In this document: one piece after another, positions 1 to 9,344 of the stretch
How the letters are laid out: each line of letters starts with the position of its first letter
How positions within the stretch are numbered: the stretch's first letter is position 1
Source of the DNA: Neolentinus lepideus HHB14362 ss-1
Lineage: Eukaryota; Basidiomycota; Agaricomycetes; Gloeophyllales; Gloeophyllaceae
Reading direction: 5' to 3'
Length of the DNA stretch: 64,000 nt
Assembly: GCA_001632425.1 (NCBI GenBank)
Contig: KV425560.1
Location: 133,062 to 197,061 of the forward strand
Notes under the pieces: model-generated
The model's input: only the letters and a program-made list of their open reading frames with translations
Told to the model about the DNA's origin: nothing
Databases searched by the model: none
Position numbers and translations under genes: made by a program

Positions 1-160
1 TGAGATCATATCTAACTCAATCAAAAGTATATTGCTTAAAGATGTGAAATAAATGAATGGCTTTGCGGCGAAGCACGAGGAACACCAAAGATAACAAATG
101 AGTCCATAAAAGGAAATATCATATGATTATGGAGTCCGAGCCAAGTTTGCTATTCCAACA
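1..160 (-). repeat. 3' LTR of the copia element, partial
   Basis: On the minus strand this LTR begins TGTTGGAATAG at 160 and runs leftwards out of the window. It matches 6460-6619 at 158 of 160 positions. Both differences lie at CpG sites of the right copy (CG to CA near position 97, CG to TG near position 130). The LTR directly abuts the polypurine tract. Confidence 0.9.
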
Positions 161-170
161 CTCCCCCTCA
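161..170 (-). promoter_or_regulatory. Polypurine tract
   Basis: The minus strand reads TGAGGGGGAG directly against the LTR start TGTTGG, as expected for the plus-strand DNA primer of an LTR element. Its first three bases form the natural TGA stop of pol, so the coding region ends inside the tract. Confidence 0.85.
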
Positions 171-3100
171 AACGGCGCGGAGTCCAAGCTCAATGGCAAA
201 GTGCTTCACCTTCGGAGACGGCAAGGCTTTCATAAGTGCGTCAGCCACCATGTCACCAGTAGGACAGTAAATCAGTCAGAGTTTCCCATCTTCTACAACC
301 CATCGAATGAAATGAAAACGAATGTCAATGTGCTTGGAACGAGCATGATATTGATGATTTTCAGTCAGAGCAATGGCCGATTGATTGTCAGAGAATAGCG
401 TCGTAGGACCATCGAACGGAGCAAGCAACTCGCCGATGAGGTTGCGAAGCCAAATTGCCTCCTTCGCGGCATGCGCAGCAGCCACGTACTCACTCTCGGT
501 TGTTGACAATGAAATGATTTCTTGTTTCTTCGAACTCCAAGACATGGCGCCGCCATCGATCAGAAAAGCATACCTGGAAATAGCCCTGTGATCCTCCGCC
601 ATACTCCCATCCACATCAGCATAGCCTTCCAACTCTCTCCTAACCCCGCCATAAGTCAACCATAACTCCTTCGTACCCTTCAAATACCGGAAAACACGCT
701 TAACGGCTTCCCAGTGGGCAAGACTGGGCTTTGCAGAGAAACGGGCAAGAGTGGAGACAGCAAACGAGATGTTGGGTTGAGTACCGAGGGCAGCATACAT
801 CAGGGAACCAATCACCTCACGATACGGTATGTCTCGCATTGCAGCAAACTCCTCATCAGTTGAAGGGCACTGAGCTGACGACAGGTGAAGGTGGGGCTCC
901 ATCGGAGTAGACACGGGCTTCAGCTCATTGAAGTTGAATCATCGTAGGATAGATTTGATATACGAGCACTGTGAGAGCTGAACGGTCCCTGCCTCGTGAT
1001 CGCGGTGCACTTCGATACCAAGCAACCAGTGCAACTCACCGAGATCCATGACCTCAATGTGATCTCATAACCCAGCCTTGAACCCCTCGACCAAACTCAT
1101 CGCCATCACTGCAATCGTGCAGTCATCCACATGTACTACCACGATAACCAGCCCTCTTTGATCCCTCTGGTAGAATACTGCTTGGTCAAACTCAGACCGC
1201 GTCAAGCCCAGCTTGTCAACAAAGATTGATGTGAATTTCTGGTACCAGCGCCGGCCTGACTGCTTCAAGCCAAAAATCATCTTGTGAAGTCGCAAAACCT
1301 TGCCTTCAGAGTTTGGCAACGGGTAACCGGGAGGCTGTTGCATATAGAGAACTTCGGAATCGGTAAGTTCTCCATTAAGATATGCTCCCTTGATATCGAC
1401 TTGATGAAGTTCCCAGTTGTTACCAGCAGCGAGAGCAAGAACAGTCTGGATCGACGCTAGTGTAGCCACTGGTGCAAACGTATCGAAGTAGTTGACGCCG
1501 GGCACTTGACTAAATCCCTGCGTGATGAGATGCACCTTGTGACGTGCGATGTTGCCTTTCGCGTCCTTCTTTGCATGGAATACCCACTTCGAGCCAATCA
1601 CGTTCGCTCCCTCAGGTGGCACCACTAATGACCAGGTACCAGCACTCTCCAAGGTATCAAGCTCCTCGAAGACAGCATCCTCCCAATGAGGCCAATCTGG
1701 CCGCTTCCTCACCTCACGAAGATCGCATGGATCGAGTGCTTCAACTTCACTTGTCTCGGCAACTAGGGCGTACTCGACTCCCCCTGGCTCATCGCCCTCA
1801 TCCGGCACTTCCTCGACAACTACGGAAGGCCTGGGGACTTGCAACCCAACCAGTACGGAAGGATCACCTGGCTTCATGGAGGTGCTACCCTCTCCGGAAG
1901 TCAGATTGCGCACGTAGTGCGATGGCTTGCACTCGCGTCGCGGGCACTGTACGGGTTCTGGCAATGGGCGCTGTGCACGCGCTCTTTGCACCAGTGCTGG
2001 GACGGGTTCAGGAGCTACTACAGGCTCCGATTCGAGTGGTTCAAGTGGCTGATTCGGCGGGGATGAGATAATAGACTGGGGGACTTCAGTTTTCATATCG
2101 GTAAGTGATTCATTCGGCGCTGAAGGCATTTCGCTAACGATTTTGAAATCATCACTATTCTCCCCCTCAAAATGTCCTTCAGATGTCGCAGAATCGTCAA
2201 AATAAATGTTCTGCTCGACTGTAACTGTGCGCGTACGTGACCAGTACACACAGTAACCCTTTGACTCATCCGATATCCCCACCAGATGACCCTTGTGTGC
2301 TCGCTCAGCAAGCTTTGAGCCTTTGCGACCATCGTGGACCCAAACGCGAGCTCCCCACTCGTGAAGACCACGCAAATCTGGCTTCCGCCCTGTCAAGGCC
2401 TCATACGGCGTCTTGCCATCGAGCGCCTTCGTTGACATACGGTTTTTCAACCAAATGGCGTGACGAACGGCCTCACCCCACAGTGACTTTGGCAAACTGC
2501 AACATCGCGTGCACCTTCTCGAGTAATGTGCGATTCAGGTGTTCTGCCACACCGTTCTGCACAGGCGTGTCATGTATGGTCAATTTCGCATTTGTACCAG
2601 CCTTTCGAAGGTGAGCGGTGATAGGCCCCGTTGGCTTCTGACCCCAGAAAACGCGATTTAGGGCGATTCCGCGCGCTTCGTGGGAATGGCGACTTAGCGA
2701 CTCAATAGCGCACTGTCGGTACTCTGCACACTAGCGACCCTACGCACCAGCAACAAGGCCCTCAGCTCCTCGGCGGACTTAGGACGGCTCCTCGGTAGCT
2801 CGGACGTCGGGCGTCATTCAGTCGAGTCATCGGCATTTCGGCAAGCGTCGGCCGGCGTTCTTACTGCGGTCCGAACCGAGGCGGTGTCTCAGGGCACCTT
2901 TCCATATGGCGTACAGCCCGCCGTCGCCTCGGATCAGCGCAAGTTCTATTGGCGCGACTTTCCTTATGCGTGCAGTGCGCATAGACACATGGCGCGACCA
3001 CAGCTATCACAACACCGCCGCACCACAGAGCGGCCCCGCCCTTTATCCCTCTTTCGGCAGCATCGCGCCACCATCGGCAGCATAGCCCGCCCCCAGATCA

Positions 3101-6072
3101 TCGAAGAGGCGCGCCCTAACGCAAAGTCAAGACGCACCCGACTGGCTCCCGTCCGCGGAGCGGCGCGCGTGCTAGAGGTGGTCGCGCAGGTTATTGGTCG
3201 CAGAGCGCATGTGGATTAGGAGCAAGGCAGTACCGGTCGTATGGATGTGAGGCTGAGTAGAGGCACAATTCACGGTAGTAGGATCGAACACAGAGTAGTC
3301 GTTCTTATGTATTTAAGCCATTACTTTACTGTCTGTACAACAAGTTATTCTTCACCACACACTTCAGATCTCAGTCTTGCGTCAGAGCTTTCTTTCTAAG
3401 TCCATCTTGCGACTCGCGATTAGGTACTCTTGCGTACCTCCAACTTCACCCAGAGATAGCGACCGAGTACACCAGCGTAGCGTCGCTGTTCGTAAGTCAC
3501 CCTTTACACGTTACCTTCTCCAAGACAGCCCCGTGTGCTGTAGCATAGTACTAATCAGAGTCAATATACGTCCGAGTCAGAGATAGTGACTACCAGTAGT
3601 GCTCCACTATAGAGCGTCGAAGACCACATAGCGCCGAGCAAGAGGACTATCGTACAGCGCCCATACAGCGCCGTGCATATAGCGCTACATAGCGCATAGC
3701 GTCGCCTTCACTCTACAGACTGCCGCCGAGTAGCGACTTGGTGCCAACCTTCCTTTAACCCCACCTATACGTCTCACCTTCACCCATCCCCTCCGAACTA
3801 TATTACCCTTCGCTACCCCGGGCCTCGCAGCCATCTGACACCAAGGGCTTTGGTGTTTGCTTTGTGGTTGTGTCTACACTTTAGGTCTCTTTTCCGCGGG
3901 TTTCGTCGTGTGTCTGTGCATATCAGCAGTCATCTCATCACTTCGATACTCCCCACCACGATCTGAATGTAACTTCTTGATAGCGGTGCCGTGCTGCGTG
4001 CAGCACCAGGCCTCAAAGTCCACATAGGACCTGAAAACCTCATCTTTGGTGCGCAACAGGTACAGGTGCATGTGTCACATTGCGTCATCCATATACGTGA
4101 CATAGTAGTGATGCCCGCCCAACGTCTGAACAGATGACGGGCCCCAAACATCCATGTGTATCTCCTCACCAAATGTCGTTGCACGCTGACCTTCTCGAGT
4201 CTTCGGCACAGGCTTCCACGTCACCTTGGCCTTCACGCATGACTCGCAGAAGAATGGCTCATCTGCCAATGAAGTGTCAAGAGCCAAACCGGTCACAAAG
4301 CCCTTCTCAACAAGACAGCAGGCAATATCAGGTGAGATATGCCCCATTCGATGGTGCAGCTCGATAACGCTGACTTTCTCTGTTGCGGTGCTAGCGACTT
4401 CAGCGTCGGGGTCGACAGACTCGTGTACGACGTGGTACAGACCCTTCGACGACTTTGGGATCTGTCTGACAACCTCGCCAGTCTTGTCTCGTATCTCGCA
4501 CTGACCCTGGCCAAATGTCAATGTGTATCTGGCCTCGTCAAGACGCCCTACAGATATCAAGGTGTATCCGATCTCCGGCGAGTACAAAACCTCTGTCAAA
4601 CGGAGCTTCGATGGATCAATACCATTAGGTACATCCACCACGAGATCACCCTTGCCTACCGCGCTAAAATCCTGTTGATTTGCAGTGGTAAATGCCTTCG
4701 GCGGTATCTCGACGAATGCCTCAAAGTCATCACGGTACGGCGATAGATGGCTCATTGCACTGGAGTTGTAAAGCTCCTTTCTCAGTGCATCCTTCGCGCG
4801 CGTCTTGTCACTAACGTGAGCTGTTGTCTCCACAGGATCATCTGCAACGGTCTCGATAATGGCCTGGACTTCGGTGGCCTCCAGCCCCTCGAGCTCGGCA
4901 GCGATTGTGTCTGTTGTCTCCGTCAACAACGTGAATGCTTCGCCCTCATCGCCACTTGACTCGCATTGGTCCCAAGACCCTTCGGAGCCATCCCTGTCCT
5001 CATACAAGTCAAAGAATGGGTCTTTGCCCTTGTCGTCGCTTGCATCTTCCTTGTCACTGTTGCAGATGCTTGCTAAGTCCGGCATATCAGCATACTCATC
5101 ATCACTCTCTTCGAACACAATCCGCTCAAGCGGCGGCACCTCGTCATCGCTATCGACATCGTGACCAATGGCACTGTAGACACCTTCACCCTCAGACTCG
5201 GATTCGGCCGCGTTCGCTGTATCGCGGCCTTTACCCTTCAGCTTCAACTTCTTGTCATCGCCATCCTTCTTCTTTCGAGGCTTGGTGCAATCCTTACTGA
5301 TATGACCGACTTTGCCGCAGTTCCAGCATGTGGGGTCTCGATGCTTCAACTCCCCCTTCTTTGGCTGCACAGCCAATGCCTCGTCACTGTCCCTGCCCTT
5401 CGAGGATCCCGCATGATCTCCGGCAAGAGCCTTTCACCGATTGTACTCCTCAGAGATGATCTGTATCAAGATGGCAGGGTCTATCGCCTTCGGTTCTGGC
5501 AGCTGCGTGACCCCAGGAACGGATGGCATAGACATCACCTCGATCTTCGACATCAACTCGATCGAAGCAAGAGTCTGTGCTGTGAAATGAGACAGCGCCT
5601 CAGGCAAGCAAGCAACGATTGTTGCCCGGAGGTCCTTGTCGCTAATGTCGACACCAATGGAGGCCAATTCCTCCTTCTTCATGAGCAGCCCTTCCAGGAA
5701 GTCTCGGACGTTCCCCTTCAGTGAGCACTTGCTCGCCATGAAGTGGCGACAAATGTCGGCCTGCATGTGCAACCCCTTGTGAGTGAATTCATCACGAATC
5801 GCCGCCCACCTGTCTGTGACTGTGTGGCAGTTCCGATACCTCAGGAACGTGGAGTCTGGCAGCTTCTGGCTCAAGAGATACTGAGCAGTCACCTCGTTGT
5901 CCTCCCACTTCGTCATCTTCTCCCTCTCGTCATCAGTCAGCATAGCACTTTGGGCCTGGGGCATGGTCACGACACCAGAGAAGTGTCCCCAGAGTCGTTT
6001 CGCCCTAATGGCAGTCTCGAAACACTCCGAGAAGATTGCCCAGTTCACGCCGGAGTGGTTGAGCTTCGGCAC
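168..6072 (-). pseudogene. Copia gag-pol polyprotein, inactivated
   Basis: The frame opens at 6072 with a gag region. A CCHC knuckle (CWNCGKVGHISKDC, about 5304-5345) follows. The protease site reads NSSAMSHLSP where related proteases carry a D-S/T-G triad, so the catalytic Asp is lost. The integrase shows the HHCC zinc region, HMDVWGP and SDRGGEY. Reverse transcriptase has QVDIKGAYLNG and VHVDDCT, and RNase H has SLSTTESEYVA and SDNQSAI. In-frame TGA stops lie at 5434, 4075, 1065, 939 and 276, each where copia proteins usually carry Arg. A frameshift lies near 2495-2510, and an insertion separates the second and third integrase acidic residues. No other member is present in the window to replace it. 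Confidence 0.93.
2619..3925. mobile_element. 1.3 kb insertion inside the copia integrase, probable solo LTR
   Basis: Integrase homology stops at both borders and resumes on each side, so this block was inserted after the copia element. Its ends are TGATAGG and GCATATCA, a five-base inverted pair in TG...CA form typical of LTRs. The flanks GCGGT (2615-2619) and GCAGT (3926-3930) look like a 5 bp target duplication with one change. It carries no long reading frame. It contains a TATTTAA box near 3310 and a stretch of repeated TAGCGC-like units (about 3600-3725). A non-autonomous element is the alternative. Confidence 0.55.
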
Positions 6073-6171
6073 AGAGGAGGGAAGGGTATCGGAGGGTCAG
6101 TCGGAAGACATAATGTATATCAGTAGTGACAGTGAGTGTAAAAATGAATGCAATTAAAGCCCAGGGAAGCT

Positions 6172-6184
6172 TGGGCTCATAACC
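6172..6184 (-). promoter_or_regulatory. Primer binding site, half-tRNA type (initiator tRNA-Met anticodon arm)
   Basis: The element strand reads GGTTATGAGCCCA immediately inside the 5' LTR. This complements the anticodon arm of initiator tRNA-Met (GGGCUCAUAACC), not a tRNA 3' end. Drosophila copia uses the same internal site through a cleaved half-tRNA, so priming here probably follows that mode. The functional assignment is inferred from sequence complementarity and position. Confidence 0.75.
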
Positions 6185-6619
6185 TTTTAGGCTATGAACG
6201 ATCTTTAGGTAGATGTGAGGTTGTCTGTAGCATAACAACACAAGCTCAGCTAAGCACGTCTAATGAATGGTGCAAAGATCATATATTACCTGTAGCACGA
6301 CAACACAAGCTACAGGATACAAGTAAGCAAACGGTAAAGGAACAGATGGGTATAGTGCGCATCTCACCTCAGCTAAGCACATCTAACAAATGGTGCAAAG
6401 ATGAGGGGGGGGGCATACGAGATGCGCACAGTACAAGTACTCTACGAGCAGATGAGTATTGAGATCATATCTAACTCAATCAAAAGTATATTGCTTAAAG
6501 ATGTGAAATAAATGAATGGCTTTGCGGCGAAGCACGAGGAACACCAAAGATAACGAATGAGTCCATAAAAGGAAATATCATATGATTACGGAGTCCGAGC
6601 CAAGTTTGCTATTCCAACA
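6185..6619 (-). repeat. 5' LTR of the copia element
   Basis: The outer end is fixed at 6619 by alignment with the left copy. The inner end lies between 6185 (next to the primer site) and 6195 (first TG). That gives about 425-435 bp, with only the last 160 bp present in the left copy. Inside are imperfect direct repeats, for example CTCAGCTAAGCAC near 6243 and again near 6367, and a TGTAGCA...ACAACACAAG unit near 6225 and 6291, which may be regulatory. Confidence 0.75.
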
Positions 6620-7929
6620 CTTGGCTGCAACGGGTCGGGGGTGGCATTGTCAAAATGACATTCCTCAGTTTATTGTTGACTGCGCTCCAGCTGCCTATGA
6701 GACCTTGTAGGTGTTGGGGACTAGATAAGTAGAGTCTCGCCACCCCAGTAGCCACTACCATAATATGTACAAACAACGTGCTGTACGTGCTCCTATCATC
6801 GTTCTCTATTGATTTCGATTGTTCCTAATTGCTGCACTGCTGCTTCTAAAGTAAGTGACCACCTGGTTGGTGGAGTGGGGGCGGCCAGCAATATATGCCA
6901 TGTCAAAGTGACACACCTCGCCATGAATATGAGCAGGTAAGTGACGAGGTCACATTCACCGCCGGGAACTCCGTCTGAATCTACTACTTTTGGTAATATT
7001 TGGTCAGTGCAAACAACGAGATGCGAAACGCGGACTGCAGTTTCATATGCAAGACCCCGTAGTTGACGTCAGTTGACGAAACCGTCAACTGGGCAACTAG
7101 TTGACGCACACTTTTGGCCACCAAACCGGGCAACTGTGGCGCCGGTTACCCACGGCCTATGTATTGCCTCGAATAACACAATAAAGTATATTTATATACC
7201 AAGTATAGTGTCTGTAGATCCCTAGACTCGTCACCAATCCAGCACACAGTGCACGCATCTTTCCGAAAAGACAGGAGAGAAGGGAGACGCGAGCAGCGAG
7301 CTTGCGAGCGGACCGGGCCGATCCGGCGGTCACACCGTCAGGGTCACACGTTTGCCCACCAAGCGTGACAACAGACTCAGCGCTCAATCACTCTTGAATC
7401 TGGTGTCGCATGAGTGTTGCACGAATGCACTCCTCTCTGTACCTTCTCTGTTATTACTATATGTACTATATCATTAGTTTAGTTCTAGATCCAATGTAAC
7501 TATAAATATGTCATTCAAGATTGTTCAACATCTGTATTTTCACCGAAGACATCCTCCTTGTCCTTGCTGTTGCACTCTTTGATACTGTATCAAGCACCCA
7601 ACAAATGTTGTGTGACAGTCAAGCTCAAAATACAAGAGACGCTGCAAGTACGGGCGCTGGATCTCACACTGGCAGCATGCTATGCCATCTCAATGTACCA
7701 AATAAAAGGCAAAAATAGGCACTATTGACCGGTATTAATGCACCATTTTAAAATACCTCACTATTATAATATCTAAGAACAATTATATATGTCTTTTTGT
7801 AATTGTACGAGCATCACGGAGGGCAGACATCGATAATGCCTCTTCAGCCACCCACTTCTATAATTAGTATAGTGGCAAGGTTCAGTTCGTGGGAAGAGTT
7901 GACCAAAAATCTCGGTTCTCCAAACACTA
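6620..7929. other. Intergenic DNA without a recognisable gene
   Basis: No frame here shows a protein family or consistent splicing. Two palindromes TGTCAAAATGACA (6648-6660) and TGTCAAAGTGACA (6901-6913) lie 253 bp apart. A run of GTTGACG and CGTCAAC motifs in both orientations occupies about 7061-7108. The tract is probably decayed transposon and promoter DNA. Confidence 0.5.
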
Positions 7930-8132
7930 CATCAGGAAAATGTCAGGCCGAAGGGACTTGGCTTAAATTTCCTTAGGGGACTTAAAGGCGTCTTAGGCGG
8001 GCTTTCGGCGATCTTTCGCCACCTTTCGGTGCTTTAGGTGCCGGGACTTGGCTTAATTTTCCTTAAATAAGTCGTCCTAAGACCGAAAAAGACCGGGAAG
8101 GACCGCTAAGCCCGGATGACATTTTCCTGATG
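7930..8132. mobile_element. MITE with 16 bp terminal inverted repeats and TA target duplication
   Basis: The ends CATCAGGAAAATGTCA and TGACATTTTCCTGATG are perfect inverse complements. TA flanks both sides (7928-7929 and 8133-8134), the duplication left by Tc1/mariner-type transposases. The 203 bp interior has no coding capacity but carries a direct repeat GGGACTTGGCTTA at 7953 and 8043 and a pyrimidine-rich hairpin core. It is a non-autonomous element that would need a transposase from elsewhere. Confidence 0.85.
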
Positions 8133-8559
8133 TAGTTCTCAAGTTGACGTGTAAACCGAACCTCGCAGATGCGAACCGGCACAACACTGTTGTGGCGCAG
8201 TGGTATATCTGAAGTGCTTTCCTGAGTGTAAACGGAAATTCCAGCCGCTGGAATTCAGATGTCCCTGTATGACCCAAACCCAGGAATAACGAAGTATACA
8301 AACCAGGGAGCTATAACTTATTAATGTGCACACACGATACGTAGATAAATCATTAACTCAACGGCTCCTACCGCGCGCAGCCGCCCATACCCAGTGTTAT
8401 ACCCTCCGTCTCAGGTCTAGCGCCAGCCAGAGCCTACTCGCACGCATTCACTCCGTTGTCACTGGCCATCCTTCTCCCCTTTCTCCCCTATCAGGTGAGG
8501 GTAAGGATACAGTACCCGGGCTCGCTGGCATCTTCAGAAGCCAACATCACTCCATTTTC
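8133..8559. other. Intergenic DNA between the MITE and the Hsk3 gene
   Basis: No gene is visible. A tRNA A-box-like string TGGCGCAGTGG occurs at 8193-8203, but no paired D-stem, B box or acceptor stem follows at tRNA spacing. The right part probably carries the 3' untranslated region and terminator of the minus-strand Hsk3 gene. Confidence 0.4.
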
Positions 8560-8895
8560 CTACTCGCTGTCCTTGTCCTCCTTGTCCTCCGCTGCCTGAA
8601 TAATCTCCTCCGTAGTTGCAGCGCCGACACTCATAAACCTATCGTGAAGGAACGTCATTAGCCTCTCACCCCATCTCGCCCACGCACGCCGTATCACATC
8701 CAATACATCATAAGACGCTTACTGAGAAGCATGCCATCCCGCCAACAATCGCATCGCGTCCAAGTCAACCTGGAGCGCGGCAAAGAGGTCCGCGGTTTGC
8801 CCGATCGAATGTGACAGCCGTATGAGCGAGGCCGAGAGATGCGCGTACTGTCGGTCTTTTACTTGCGTGGCGGAGGTCGCATGGGGTTGGGACAT
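8560..8895 (-). CDS. HSK3: DASH complex subunit Hsk3
   Basis: Two exons, 8723-8895 and 8560-8638, are joined across an 84 nt GTAAGC...GATAG intron and encode 83 residues. The protein matches the small DASH_Hsk3 family: a helical core with RQYAHLSASL, then AMRLLAGWHASQFMSVGAA, where family members have a helix ending in a similar LGxxxSxxFMAA pattern. The acidic C-terminus is EDKEDKDSE. In yeasts Hsk3 is one of ten subunits of the DASH/Dam1 ring that couples kinetochores to spindle microtubules. I chose the ATG at 8893-8895; an in-frame ATG at 8931 would add 12 residues. The intron falls inside the most conserved region, so gene callers may miss exon 2. Confidence 0.82.
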
Positions 8896-9344
8896 GGTGG
8901 CGATGTGAGGAGAGTCAAGGTGAATAGACACTAGTGGTGGCTGTAGACGTCACAGGGCGCGTGACAAATGTGACTCTACGCGACGTCGCGACGCGCCTGC
9001 CTTCTTCTCTCTGCTCCCAGTGTCGTGTCTAAAACAGAGATGGTATCAAGATCGTTGTATCTTTAGTAGTCACGTATTCCTGCGCGTAAGTGGTCCTCAT
9101 GCAGATCTGCCAAGTTCACCTTCAAACTACTGCACGTGAGGTTTACCTGTAGGATGCAGGACGGAGCAAAGGTGGACGGCATACTTGTGGTGCATGCATC
9201 AGATAGAAAGGAGCGGAGATAGTCAGGGATGGCACGACGCGAGATCAAGTGAGTACTCGTCGCAAGTAGTGTAGATCGAGAACAGTGGGCATGCAAATGC
9301 GAAGCGACAGACACAATCTACATCCGAATCACACACCCTCACCC
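8896..9344. other. Intergenic DNA, Hsk3 promoter and AATF 3' flank
   Basis: No gene was found. The left part must hold the Hsk3 promoter and the right part the 3' flank of the AATF gene, both minus-strand. No TATA box stands out. Confidence 0.4.

Larger units (their letters stand above)
1..6619 (-). mobile_element. Ty1/copia LTR retrotransposon, degenerate, left LTR cut by window edge
   Basis: The element reads on the minus strand. Bases 1-160 recur at 6460-6619 with two mismatches, giving the 3' LTR (partial) and the 5' LTR. Between them the domain order is gag, CCHC zinc knuckle, aspartic protease, integrase, reverse transcriptase and RNase H. Integrase before reverse transcriptase is diagnostic of the copia superfamily. 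The coding frame has five in-frame TGA stops, one frameshift and a 1.3 kb insertion, so this copy cannot encode its own proteins. The target-site duplication cannot be checked because the left end lies outside the window. Confidence 0.95.

Noticed and set aside
1544..2071. Plus-strand 175-codon frame inside the copia element
   Set aside because: It is the antisense shadow of the integrase/reverse transcriptase region.
8193..8240. tRNA-like A box (TGGCGCAGTGG)
   Set aside because: The D-stem does not pair, the expected B box is replaced by GGAAATTCC, and no acceptor stem can be formed, so neither a tRNA nor a SINE head is supported.
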